Positions 1-7,748 of a stretch of 64,000 bases of DNA are shown in pieces. The position numbers and the translations under genes were made by a program. Source of the stretch: Candidatus Poribacteria bacterium (GTDB taxonomy: Bacteria > Poribacteria > WGA-4E > WGA-3G); the NCBI GenBank assembly GCA_022822085.1, contig JAJECK010000025.1:27567-91566 (forward strand). Direction: 5' to 3'. The stretch's first letter is position 1; each line of letters opens with the position of its first letter. The notes beneath the pieces are model-generated. The model was not told where the DNA came from. It did no database searches and saw only the letters and a program-made list of their open reading frames with translations.

Positions 1-251
1 CTATTTATAGTGGGGACTCGCCACACCTTATTACAGATAGATTTAAACTTGTTGTCGGAGTATTCATGCATTGCTTCTTCAAGTGCTGTGATAAGAACTC
101 CGAAATCGGAATTGCGTAGATAATCGCCTTCACGCACCTCCATGTCCCTAAATCCGTTTTCTCCGAATTGCACCATCAAATCATCAAAACGTGCACCATT
201 TTCTATCTCTTTTGCCCAGATATTGGTAACTATTCCAAGTCTTTCAAACAT
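1..251 (-). CDS. Partial TIM-barrel sugar epimerase-like protein (N-terminus only)
   Basis: The reading frame is open from an ATG at 251 down to the window edge, 83 codons with no stop. The start has an AAGGA ribosome site about 8 bases upstream. The N-terminus (MFERLGIVTNIW) followed by a stretch ending FRDMEVREGDYL looks like the first beta strand and helix of the xylose-isomerase-like TIM-barrel family (sugar phosphate isomerases/epimerases). No catalytic residues are in view. The frame is supported by its length and ribosome site; the family call rests on a short N-terminal resemblance and is tentative. Confidence 0.55.
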   Translation of the reverse strand, partial: MFERLGIVTNIWAKEIENGARFDDLMVQFGENGFRDMEVREGDYLRNSDFGVLITALEEAMHEYSDNKFKSICNKVWRVPTIN

Positions 252-349
252 TTTGACATCCTTATGCTGTTAATGTATGATATAAAGAAATCTATTTTTA
301 GAGTTCGGTATAATACCATTTCTACTTTATAATGTACCCTTTTTCGTCC

Positions 350-420
350 GTTGGGTAGAGGCACGAAACCCAACATGCAGCCCGTTATCATATAAATCGT
401 GTTTCGTACCTCAACCCAAC
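350..420. repeat. Palindromic dispersed repeat, family A
   Basis: The left arm 350-374 and right arm 399-420 form an imperfect inverted repeat around a loop holding ATGCAGCC and TTATCATA. The same arms and loop motifs recur at 60842-60915, and a related copy sits at 59670-59749. The element fills most of the gap between two genes and could fold as a long hairpin. No open reading frame lies inside, so it is best read as a MITE- or REP-like non-autonomous repeat. Confidence 0.8.
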
Positions 421-482
421 CTACAAGAAATTATACCGAATGACGTTATATTTATGTCCTAATCTATTTTTAAGGAGACTAT

Positions 483-1160
483 ATGACACAACAATCCAAA
501 TTTACTGATGAACTACGCCAATATGCTGCACCTATTTGGGAAGCAGACCTTAAGCACCCCTTTGTCCGTGGTATTGCAGATGGAAGTCTGCCAACTGAAA
601 AGTTCAAGTTCTATCTTATCCAAGATTACCTATTTCTACTGGACTATAGCCGCGTGTTCGCACATGGCGTTATCAAAGCACCTGATGAAAAGACTATGGC
701 ACTCTTTGCTCAATTGCTAAACGAAACCTTGAATACCGAAATGGATTTGCATCGCGGATATTGTGAGAAGTTCGGAATTACACCTGCTGAAATGGAAGCA
801 GCACCGATGGCACCCACAACTCATGCCTATACAAGACACATACTAAACGTTGCACAAATCGGCACATTAGCAGATGTGATTGCAGGTGTGCTCCCGTGTC
901 AATGGGGTTACGCAGAAATCGGCACAAGCCTTGCAGAACAAGGGGGTTCTCCCGAACCACTATATCAAGAATGGATTGATATGTATGCCTCTCCAGAATT
1001 TCTCGATCTTGGTGAATGGCTGCGAAACTTGTTAAACGAAATTACATTAGAAAGTAGTCCATCGGAAAAAGAGAGACTAAAACACCATTTTCACCTCAGT
1101 AGTCGTTATGAATATTTGTTCTGGGAGATGGCATGGACAGAACAGGAGTGGCAGATTTAA
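483..1160 (+). CDS. tenA: TenA-family aminopyrimidine aminohydrolase (thiaminase II)
   Basis: TenA proteins hydrolyse aminopyrimidine breakdown products of thiamine for salvage in the cytoplasm. The 225-residue product has the usual all-helical TenA length. It starts with the typical 'HPFVRGIADGSLP' segment and contains PCQWGYAEIG near residue 138, where Cys139 matches the family's catalytic cysteine. A conserved aromatic and acidic set follows (FLLDYSRVF near 51). The start has AAGGAG seven bases upstream. The gene is monocistronic; its stop overlaps by four bases the stop of the convergent histidine kinase. A second, more divergent TenA-fold protein is at 39205. No thiamine riboswitch is visible upstream, only repeat A. 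Confidence 0.88.
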   Translation: MTQQSKFTDELRQYAAPIWEADLKHPFVRGIADGSLPTEKFKFYLIQDYLFLLDYSRVFAHGVIKAPDEKTMALFAQLLNETLNTEMDLHRGYCEKFGITPAEMEAAPMAPTTHAYTRHILNVAQIGTLADVIAGVLPCQWGYAEIGTSLAEQGGSPEPLYQEWIDMYASPEFLDLGEWLRNLLNEITLESSPSEKERLKHHFHLSSRYEYLFWEMAWTEQEWQI

Positions 1161-2947
1161 TCGGTTGACATAATAGGTAAGGCAAAATGAAACACAGTCC
1201 CTTGACCTAACTCACTTTCCAACCATATCCGTCCATTGTGGCATAAAAGAATATGTTTCGTAATTGCCAAGCCTAAACCCGTGCCTCCCATTTTTCGTGC
1301 GCGTCCTTTATCAACACGGTAGAAACGCTCAAAAACACGAGATTGCGACTCTAATGGAATACCGATACCTGTGTCTTTTATATGGACGACCAATTCATCA
1401 GCATTTTCAGTGTTTGTTGTGTTGATTTCCGCTGAGATCCCAATTTCTCCACCATCCGGTGTATATTTGATGGCATTGTCAATCAGATTTACAAAGACTT
1501 GCATGAACAACTGATGATCCACGTTTACTTGAGGTAAATCATCCGGAATATCCCATTTTAACACCAAACCCGATTCTTCCAATACTGGTTCAAAAACATC
1601 CATAATCTGTTCGTAGAACGCACTTAAATGGCAAGGGGTCATTGTCAATTCTACGTCTCCCGATTCAAGACGCGCCAACTCCAGCAAATCAGAAACTAAA
1701 CGAGAGAGGCGGGTAGAATGATTCAATATTTTGACAATAAACTCCTTACGTTTTTTGCTCTTTTTTGAATCGCTGTTTAGTAATGTCTCAGCGTATCCTT
1801 GAATTGTAGTCAAAGGTGTTCGCAATTCATGCGAGACATTGGCTACGAAATCAGCACGGATCCGCTCCAGCTGACGAACATGGCTAACATCATGGATAAC
1901 GATAACATATTCACTTTTTGCAGCAACGGGTACGATAGTAACTTCCGCTTCTGATTCCTGCAGATTTGCGAGGCGTATCTCTGCAAAGGCAACAGTACTT
2001 GTCTGTTCTGCCTCCGAAAGTAACGCTTGTAATTCTGGAATACGGTTGATTTCAATTAACGCTCTACCAATATACATTTCGGGTAGGTCTAACATCACTA
2101 CCGCTGCTGGATTGGCGTAAGTAATCTCAGATGCTTCATTGACGAGTAGGACCCCTTCACCCATATTGTTCAGAATGGATTCCAAACGCTGATTTTCAAC
2201 TGAAATCTTATCAATTTGTTCCTGAACCTTATCAGTCATAAGATTGAAGTTCTGGAGGAGTTGCCCAAGTTCATTGTTAGATTTTACCTCAACTTTGGAT
2301 GTCGTTTCTCCGGCAGCAATGGATTGTGTGGTCTCTGTCAATCGTTTAATCGGTTTAAGGATTGCACCAGTGCTGAGGATCCCAAAGATAATTGCCAGAA
2401 CCGACCCAGCTATAGTAGCATATAATAACATGCGCTGCTGGCTACCAATCGCTGTATTAATGGCTGCCTTCGGTAATGCGACGCGGCAAAAACCTATTGA
2501 TTCTCCATTCCTTTTCACTGGAAGCACGAGGTAACGATATTCTGTCTGTGTTGTATCGCTAAAGCGGTCTTCACTACCAATACCTTCCGAAATAGCCTCC
2601 TGGACCTCCTGTCGAGAAAGGTGGTTATCCATCTCAATTAGCGACTGTCCATCTCTTTCGGTATCACCCCAGACGATACCATTCGAGCCTATGAATGTCA
2701 AACGCACGTTACCTGTCTCCCCAAGTCTATCTACAAGACCGTCTATTACTGGATGTGTAAATCTATCTGATCCCGGAAGTTCTTCAATTAGAAATTCTCT
2801 CGCCAATGCCGCTTGAACTTCCAGTTCATCCGTAATGCGATCACTCAGAACCCCTTTAAGTGCATTACCGAGATAAAAATCCATTGCGAAAAACACAAGC
2901 AGTACGATACCAATGTAACTAAGAATAAGTTGCGTTCGGATATTCAT
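1157..2947 (-). CDS. Membrane sensor histidine kinase, PhoR/WalK-like
   Basis: The 596-residue protein has the order: membrane segment near 8-28, an extracytoplasmic domain to about 170, a second membrane segment near 173-193, HAMP (about 195-247), PAS (about 258-355), HisKA with the phosphoacceptor histidine in SHELRTPL near 372, and a HATPase domain. The ATPase shows the N box (NLIDNAIKYTPDGG), DTGIGI and GTGLGL motifs. This is the PhoR/WalK architecture, which autophosphorylates in response to an envelope or nutrient signal. No response regulator is adjacent, so its partner lies elsewhere. The start has GGAAG upstream and the gene diverges from the aldolase-aroA operon. Confidence 0.88.
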   Translation of the reverse strand: MNIRTQLILSYIGIVLLVFFAMDFYLGNALKGVLSDRITDELEVQAALAREFLIEELPGSDRFTHPVIDGLVDRLGETGNVRLTFIGSNGIVWGDTERDGQSLIEMDNHLSRQEVQEAISEGIGSEDRFSDTTQTEYRYLVLPVKRNGESIGFCRVALPKAAINTAIGSQQRMLLYATIAGSVLAIIFGILSTGAILKPIKRLTETTQSIAAGETTSKVEVKSNNELGQLLQNFNLMTDKVQEQIDKISVENQRLESILNNMGEGVLLVNEASEITYANPAAVVMLDLPEMYIGRALIEINRIPELQALLSEAEQTSTVAFAEIRLANLQESEAEVTIVPVAAKSEYVIVIHDVSHVRQLERIRADFVANVSHELRTPLTTIQGYAETLLNSDSKKSKKRKEFIVKILNHSTRLSRLVSDLLELARLESGDVELTMTPCHLSAFYEQIMDVFEPVLEESGLVLKWDIPDDLPQVNVDHQLFMQVFVNLIDNAIKYTPDGGEIGISAEINTTNTENADELVVHIKDTGIGIPLESQSRVFERFYRVDKGRARKMGGTGLGLAITKHILLCHNGRIWLESELGQGTVFHFALPIMSTD

Positions 2948-3006
2948 AGTATCTTCCGTAGTTCAGTTTGATGTCCGATATAATGATAGCACATTTATAG
3001 AAGTTA

Positions 3007-3035
3007 TTGACATTTATTTTCTGCTTTGTTAAACT
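3007..3035 (+). promoter_or_regulatory. Sigma70-type promoter for the aldolase-aroA operon
   Basis: TTGACA at 3007-3012 and TAAACT at 3030-3035 are 17 bases apart. The open frame of the next gene runs back to the TTG at 3007, but that TTG is the -35 box, which supports the ATG at 3076 as the real start. Confidence 0.65.
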
Positions 3036-3075
3036 GCAATTATCCTACTATCCAGCAATACATAAGAGAGGGACT

Positions 3076-3975
3076 ATGAATATTCGATATAAAGGTATTT
3101 TTACACCGACGGTAACGCCACTTGATGAAAAAGAACGCGTTGATGAACTCGGATTTGTCAAACAACTTAACCGTTTGATTAACAGCGGGGTTCACGGCAT
3201 TTATCTGTTAGGTTCTTCTGGTGAGTTCACGACATTGACAAATGCTGAACGCGAACGGGCGTTAGACATTGCCACAAAAACAATCGCAGGACGCATACCA
3301 GTTATCTGTTGTGTTATGGATACAAGCACACAACGAGTGATCCATAACATTGAAATCGCACAGCAATATGAGGTAGATGCTGTTGCAGCAACACCTGGCT
3401 ATTATTATCCATCTACTGATGACGCTGATATTATCCAATTCTATCAGGCTATCGCTGCAAGCACAGGACTACCAGTTTTAATTTACAACATTCCGTCTAC
3501 TGCAAAAACCGCTATCAAACCACAGATTGTTGCACAACTTGCAGATGATTGTGAAAATATCGTTGGGATGAAGGATAGTTCTGGTGATTGGATAAACTGC
3601 CTTAACCTACTTTCCCTGCTTGGTGAACGAGATGATTTCGCTATCTTCATCGGTTCCCATTATATCATCGGGGCAGCTGTGTTATTCGGTGCTGATGGCG
3701 GGGTAATCTCAATTTCAAATGTCGCTCCGAAAGAGTCTGTCGCGCTCTATAATGCTGCGAAAGCACGCGACATTGATGAAGTTGATCGACTCCAAAAATG
3801 GATGATAAAACTCAGCAAACTCTATACTTATGGACAAGGTGTCAGCGGGATGAAAACCTGTCTGGAGATACTGGGTGTTTGCAATGCATATACAACGAGT
3901 CCATTGCTACCGCTCAATGGGACAGAAAAAGCAGAACTCACGGAATTACTCAACGAGTTAGGAATATTGTCCTAA
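3076..3975 (+). CDS. Dihydrodipicolinate synthase / N-acetylneuraminate lyase family aldolase
   Basis: This 299-residue TIM-barrel protein belongs to the class I, Schiff-base aldolases. The family Tyr is at about 137 (in YNIPS) and the Schiff-base Lys at about 166 (in GMKDSSGD). The phosphate/carboxylate loop reads GSSGEF near 46-51, where true DapA usually has GTTGE. The enzyme may therefore be a related keto-acid aldolase or lyase instead of the lysine-pathway enzyme. The start at 3076 has GAGAGG upstream and lies downstream of a good promoter. It is followed after 18 bases by aroA, so the two are probably co-transcribed. Confidence 0.85.
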   Translation: MNIRYKGIFTPTVTPLDEKERVDELGFVKQLNRLINSGVHGIYLLGSSGEFTTLTNAERERALDIATKTIAGRIPVICCVMDTSTQRVIHNIEIAQQYEVDAVAATPGYYYPSTDDADIIQFYQAIAASTGLPVLIYNIPSTAKTAIKPQIVAQLADDCENIVGMKDSSGDWINCLNLLSLLGERDDFAIFIGSHYIIGAAVLFGADGGVISISNVAPKESVALYNAAKARDIDEVDRLQKWMIKLSKLYTYGQGVSGMKTCLEILGVCNAYTTSPLLPLNGTEKAELTELLNELGILS

Positions 3976-3993
3976 AAACAGTGTCAAACCATA

Positions 3994-5265
3994 ATGAGAG
4001 CAATTCAACCTATCCACAACCCACCTAATGTTACGATTGCTGTGCCTGGCTCAAAAAGTATTACCAACCGTGCGTTGTTAGTTGCTGCACTGGCAAACGG
4101 AAACTCAACGTTGACAGGTGCACTGTTCAGTGATGATACGCACTATATGTGCAACGCACTCCGTAAACTCGGTATTCAAATATCGGAAAATCAGGAACAA
4201 TCCACTTTTTCCGTCACTGGAAATGGTGGCCATATACCTGTCCACGGTGCAGAACTCTATGTTGGCAACTCAGGCACAACTACACGGTCCCTTATTAGTT
4301 ACGTTTCCCTCGGACACGGAAAATTTGTGCTTGATGGTGATGAACCGATGCGGCGTAGTCGTCCTATGTCAGATTTACTTGATGCCCTGACGCAACTCGG
4401 TGTTTCTGCTCAATCGCAATTTGAGAACGGTCATCTCCCTATCATTATTCAAGCAGGTGGACTAAAAGGCGGGAAAACAACACTTGATGCCAGCAAAAGT
4501 AGTCAGTTTTTAACATCGTTGATGCTCATCGCACCATACACCGAAAACGGTATGGAGATAGAAGTAGTCGGCGAACTAAAAACACCCTATATTGACATAA
4601 CGATAGCAGTAATGAAGGCATTCGGTGCAAATGTCAACCACAAAGATTATAGACATTTTCACATTGATGGCGGGCAGCAGTATCAACCGTGTTCTTATCA
4701 CATTGAACCGGATGCCTCCAGCGCGTCCTACTTTTTCGCTGCTGCTGCACTCACAGGTGGAAGTGTCACTGTGCAACACTTGTCCACGGATTCAGCACAG
4801 GGTGATGTCCAATTTGTTCATGTCTTGGAACAAATGGGGTGTCAGGTTTCTGAATCGGATGCGGGAATAACTGTCCAGGGGCCCCGTCAGTTGAAGGGTA
4901 TTGATGTGGATATGAAGGATATTTCTGATACCGCGCTGACCCTCGCCGCCATTGCCCCGTTTGCCGACAGCGCAGTCACTATCCGAAACATTGAGCATAC
5001 ACGTTGGCAGGAAACTGACAGAATTCACGCAATGGTGACGGAGCTGCGGAAATTGGGTGTGCCTGTGGTTGAACACCGAGACGGACTTGAAATCTCTCCT
5101 TCCCCAATTACACCTGCAGCGATTGACACATATAGTGACCACCGCGTTGCGATGGCGTTTTCACTGGTCGGCTTAAAGGTGCGTGGCATTCGGATTAATG
5201 ATCCGGGGTGTGTGAGCAAGACGTTTCCTAACTATTTTGAAGTGCTGCAAGGGCTTTATACTTAA
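3994..5265 (+). CDS. aroA: 3-phosphoshikimate 1-carboxyvinyltransferase (EPSP synthase)
   Basis: The enzyme transfers enolpyruvyl from PEP to shikimate 3-phosphate in chorismate synthesis. The 423-residue length is normal. Recognisable motifs are PGSKSITNRAL (about 18-29, with the shikimate-phosphate-binding Lys and Ser), NSGTTTR (about 91), the MRRSRPMSDL loop, and DTYSDHRVAMA near the C-terminus. These are the two inverse alpha/beta domains of the family. It is the second gene behind the promoter at 3007. No terminator hairpin is evident in the AT-rich 170 bases after the stop. Confidence 0.95.
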   Translation: MRAIQPIHNPPNVTIAVPGSKSITNRALLVAALANGNSTLTGALFSDDTHYMCNALRKLGIQISENQEQSTFSVTGNGGHIPVHGAELYVGNSGTTTRSLISYVSLGHGKFVLDGDEPMRRSRPMSDLLDALTQLGVSAQSQFENGHLPIIIQAGGLKGGKTTLDASKSSQFLTSLMLIAPYTENGMEIEVVGELKTPYIDITIAVMKAFGANVNHKDYRHFHIDGGQQYQPCSYHIEPDASSASYFFAAAALTGGSVTVQHLSTDSAQGDVQFVHVLEQMGCQVSESDAGITVQGPRQLKGIDVDMKDISDTALTLAAIAPFADSAVTIRNIEHTRWQETDRIHAMVTELRKLGVPVVEHRDGLEISPSPITPAAIDTYSDHRVAMAFSLVGLKVRGIRINDPGCVSKTFPNYFEVLQGLYT

Positions 5266-5436
5266 TAATCTCGTTTAAGTTGTAAGCACACTCCAATGAT
5301 TTTGGTTTCTTTAAAGATTTATGATTCATAGAATTTATGGTATTCTTAAAAAATATATGCTAAAATATTTTAACAATACTTCTATGAAGGTAAAACCGAA
5401 AAGTCAACTATTATATCTTCTATGGAGGTGATTAGA

Positions 5437-5751
5437 ATGCCAAGAGAGAGAATTGTTAAATACCCTCCCTATAAACCAGGGCAGCTCTCAAAAGCAAAAA
5501 TAGAACGAGCAGTAGAAAAGGTCCTTAAGGCGAGAGGAGTTCCTATAGAACCGAAGCGTGATACCTATAAATATTATCTAAAGCAAGGTGACAAAATTGT
5601 CCGCAGCGGGATTACGAATGACTTACAACGTCGTGAAAAAGAACTCCAGCGAGAGTACGGTCCAGATGTTCATATTCACCAAGTTGGGAAACGTACGACG
5701 CGAGAAGATGCACGAGAATGGGAGAAAAAGAAAAGGCGAACCACCACTTAG
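5437..5751 (+). CDS. Small basic protein with GIY-YIG-like core
   Basis: The 104-residue product is very basic. Its C-terminal half contains TYKYYLKQGDKIVRSGITNDLQRR, split here as YKYYLKQ then SGITNDLQRR, which is reminiscent of the GIY-YIG nuclease pattern (aromatic pair, then GITN-x-x-x-R). No clear catalytic glutamate was identified. ATG 5437 is preferred over 5422 because GGAGGTGA lies six bases before it. It is followed by the DUF433 gene after 28 bases. The function is unknown; nuclease, DNA binding or an antitoxin-like role are all possible. Confidence 0.6.
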   Translation: MPRERIVKYPPYKPGQLSKAKIERAVEKVLKARGVPIEPKRDTYKYYLKQGDKIVRSGITNDLQRREKELQREYGPDVHIHQVGKRTTREDAREWEKKKRRTTT

Positions 5752-5779
5752 TTTTGAATCCTATTGGGAGAACACATGC

Positions 5780-6031
5780 ATGAATTTTGATAAACAAACA
5801 GCGAATGCATTTAAAGACATCATTACCTGCAATCCTCGGATTATGAGTGGCACACCCGTTTTCAAAAATACGCGTGTTCCTATTAAGAACCTCATTGACT
5901 ATTTGGAAGCAGGCGATGACTTAGACGAATTTTTAGATGATTTCCCCTCCGTCAGCCGCACCCAAGCTGTGCAAGCGTTGGAATTGGTAAAAAAGATGCT
6001 ACTCACACAAACCCATGCCTATTCTGATTGA
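5780..6031 (+). CDS. DUF433 small protein (VapB-like antitoxin family)
   Basis: The 83-residue product shows the DUF433 pattern: a short beta hairpin with NPRIMSGTPVFKNTRVPI, then a helix-turn-helix-like tail. The family is often found beside PIN-like toxins and is predicted to be antitoxin or DNA-binding. The start at 5780 has GGGAG upstream and an overlapping alternative ATG at 5776 is out of frame. No DUF5615-type PIN partner follows; the next gene is a PD-(D/E)XK protein. A broken copy of part of this gene lies at 6760-6815. Confidence 0.8.
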   Translation: MNFDKQTANAFKDIITCNPRIMSGTPVFKNTRVPIKNLIDYLEAGDDLDEFLDDFPSVSRTQAVQALELVKKMLLTQTHAYSD

Positions 6032-6065
6032 TGAATGCTTACCTACTTGAATAGAGAATAATATC

Positions 6066-6683
6066 ATGGCGTTTAGCGATTTTAAGACAATCTCTGAGGT
6101 ACAAGAAAGGTTCAGAGTCACATACACAGAAGATGACTTCGTCGAAGCTGAACCTGCAACGCCTTCGGGCGAGTTCTTGCGAGACTTTGAATTTACCCGC
6201 GAACATATCAACGTTTTTGCGTCTGAAGCATCACGGTGTGAAACGATTATCTTTCCTGTTTTGAAGGAGAGTTATAAAGCCTATGCTGATCGCTACGCGC
6301 TCTGGATAAAGCAAACCATCACTTACGACGACATCTTAAACGGAACACCAGACTATTTTATCTCTACTAAATCTGAATTAGGCAAAACCGTTGTGGGAAG
6401 TCCGCTGATACTGCTTGTTGAGGCGAAGAAAAACGACTTTGAGCAGGGGTGGGGGCAATGTCTGGCAGAGTTGGTCGCCGCCCAAAAAATAAATGCTGAA
6501 AAAGTGAACGATGGCGTAACCTTACCCGTGTACGGTATTGTCACCGACGGAACATTATGGCAGTTTGGACGGCTGATCGGTGATACCTTTACGCAAAACA
6601 GAACAGACTTTGCATTGGCTAATTTATCCACGCTTTTTGGCGCAGTGGATTCTGTGTTCAAATCCTTAACTGATATGAACTGA
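6066..6683 (+). CDS. PD-(D/E)XK nuclease-like protein (type I HsdR N-terminal-like)
   Basis: The 205-residue protein has GTPDYFIS (Asp96) followed by PLILLVEAKKNDFEQGWGQ (Glu119, Lys121), the D...ExK signature of PD-(D/E)XK enzymes. A following helix with Gln-Cys-Leu-Ala-Glu resembles the QxxxY-like motif of HsdR N-terminal domains. There is no helicase region, so it is a stand-alone nuclease-like domain. It is third in a plus-strand group with the GIY-YIG-like and DUF433 genes. Whether it cuts DNA cannot be said; proteins of this type are often annotated as hypothetical. Confidence 0.65.
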   Translation: MAFSDFKTISEVQERFRVTYTEDDFVEAEPATPSGEFLRDFEFTREHINVFASEASRCETIIFPVLKESYKAYADRYALWIKQTITYDDILNGTPDYFISTKSELGKTVVGSPLILLVEAKKNDFEQGWGQCLAELVAAQKINAEKVNDGVTLPVYGIVTDGTLWQFGRLIGDTFTQNRTDFALANLSTLFGAVDSVFKSLTDMN

Positions 6684-6759
6684 AAGGCACATGAGAACGT
6701 AGCGTTAGTTTGTACGTGTGGTTTCCCACCTGTCAATCATCACAGTCCCCATTCCCCAC

Positions 6760-6815
6760 AACCTCATTGACTATCTGGAAGCAGGCGATGACTTAGACGA
6801 ATTTTAGAAGATTTC
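6760..6815 (+). pseudogene. Relic of a second DUF433 gene
   Basis: About 56 bases here match 5888-5944 inside the intact DUF433 gene with only a few changes. One lost T after GACGAATT shifts the frame and creates a stop. The translated part reads NLIDYLEAGDDLDEF then stop. No start codon or flanking family sequence remains, so this is a dead fragment between the PD-(D/E)XK gene and the PIN gene. Confidence 0.8.
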
Positions 6816-6831
6816 TCTTAATAGAAATCTA

Positions 6832-7371
6832 TCAAATAGATAACAAAGATCTATTTGCAGTTAGGATAGGAATTTCTTGAGTTTTAAAGTCCCCATCGTC
6901 CGTAATTAACATGAAACCGTTGCTTTTACATAGTTCCGTTATCACCTGATCATTGAAGTCTATGCCACCGATAGCATAGTCTTTAAGCAAGCCTCCTATT
7001 TCCAGTGTTTCAAACTCACTTTCTATTCGTAAAGAGTGTTTCATAATTTGATTGACTTTAGTAGCAATGTCTTTTGCAACCGGCTTGAAGTCTTGGCTGT
7101 TGCGAAAAACTTTGAATGGTGGAATTGGTGGTTTGCCAGATCTCCATTTCAATCTGGCATAGGTGTTTATAAATTCTGATATTGCAAGAACATCAATATA
7201 AATCTGGCTTTTTGCTTTCAAAATGTGCCTAAAGGTTCTGGAATAGACATTAACTTTAGATTGTCTCTGTCCTTGTGGACCGTACAGATACACCCAAACA
7301 TTAGCATCCAGAAATAATTTATGTTGGGATGTAAAGTTATAATTCCATACATCCGCTGGTTTATACTTCAT
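6832..7371 (-). CDS. PIN-domain ribonuclease-like protein
   Basis: The 179-residue protein has the PIN order of acidic residues: Asp22 in LFLDANVWVYL, Glu66 in ISEFIN, Asp138/Asp141 in IDFNDQVI, and Asp158/159/161 in ITDDGDF. PIN domains are Mg-dependent RNases, most often VapC-type toxins. It is longer than most VapC toxins (about 130 residues), with an extra helical stretch near 75-130. Its start overlaps the end of the STAS-like gene by 11 bases, which implies translational coupling. There is no VapB partner next to it. Confidence 0.8.
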   Translation of the reverse strand: MKYKPADVWNYNFTSQHKLFLDANVWVYLYGPQGQRQSKVNVYSRTFRHILKAKSQIYIDVLAISEFINTYARLKWRSGKPPIPPFKVFRNSQDFKPVAKDIATKVNQIMKHSLRIESEFETLEIGGLLKDYAIGGIDFNDQVITELCKSNGFMLITDDGDFKTQEIPILTANRSLLSI

Positions 7372-7717
7372 CGTTTAATGTTTCTCGAATTGCTTGGTCG
7401 AATCTTTCTGGGTCTTTGAAGTACTGCTTTGCATTTTCAACAACACGTTCTAATAAATCTTCATCGTCTTTTTCCATATTCTCCATTTCCAATGAGGCCT
7501 GTATTTTATCTTCGCTGAATGTTCCATACAACTGACCTATTGCCGCATTCAGAAAGGCAGAGGTAAGTGCTGTGACGTTGTGAAATGATAGTGTTACCTT
7601 TCGATTTGCTTCAAAAGCAGCATTGAGGCGTTCATACACCTCTTGTCCATCGCTGGAAGCTACACACAATGGACTGCCTACAATTCCAAAAACGGATACC
7701 TTTATGCTTTCTGACAT
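7361..7717 (-). CDS. STAS-like protein (DUF4325)
   Basis: The 118-residue protein has the DUF4325 STAS-like pattern: a beta strand with KVTLSFHNVTALTSAF and the following LNAAIGQLYG helix, then an acidic helical tail. STAS domains bind GHKL-type kinases and switch partners on Ser/Thr phosphorylation; Thr52/Ser53 sit where that residue would be expected. ATG 7717 is chosen over the longer frame to 7798 because AGGAGAC lies just upstream and because it leaves the preceding gene intact. It is the middle gene of the ATPase / STAS-like / PIN operon. Confidence 0.75.
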   Translation of the reverse strand: MSESIKVSVFGIVGSPLCVASSDGQEVYERLNAAFEANRKVTLSFHNVTALTSAFLNAAIGQLYGTFSEDKIQASLEMENMEKDDEDLLERVVENAKQYFKDPERFDQAIRETLNDEV

Positions 7718-7748
7718 GTTTTGTCTCCTTAGGATGGTTTGTATTATA

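Noticed and set aside
1160..1185. TTGACA near 1165
   Set aside because: It lies at the meeting point of two convergent genes with no gene start downstream and no -10 box at proper distance.
4792..5142. 116-codon antisense frame inside aroA
   Set aside because: It shadows a clearly conserved gene on the other strand and has no ribosome site.
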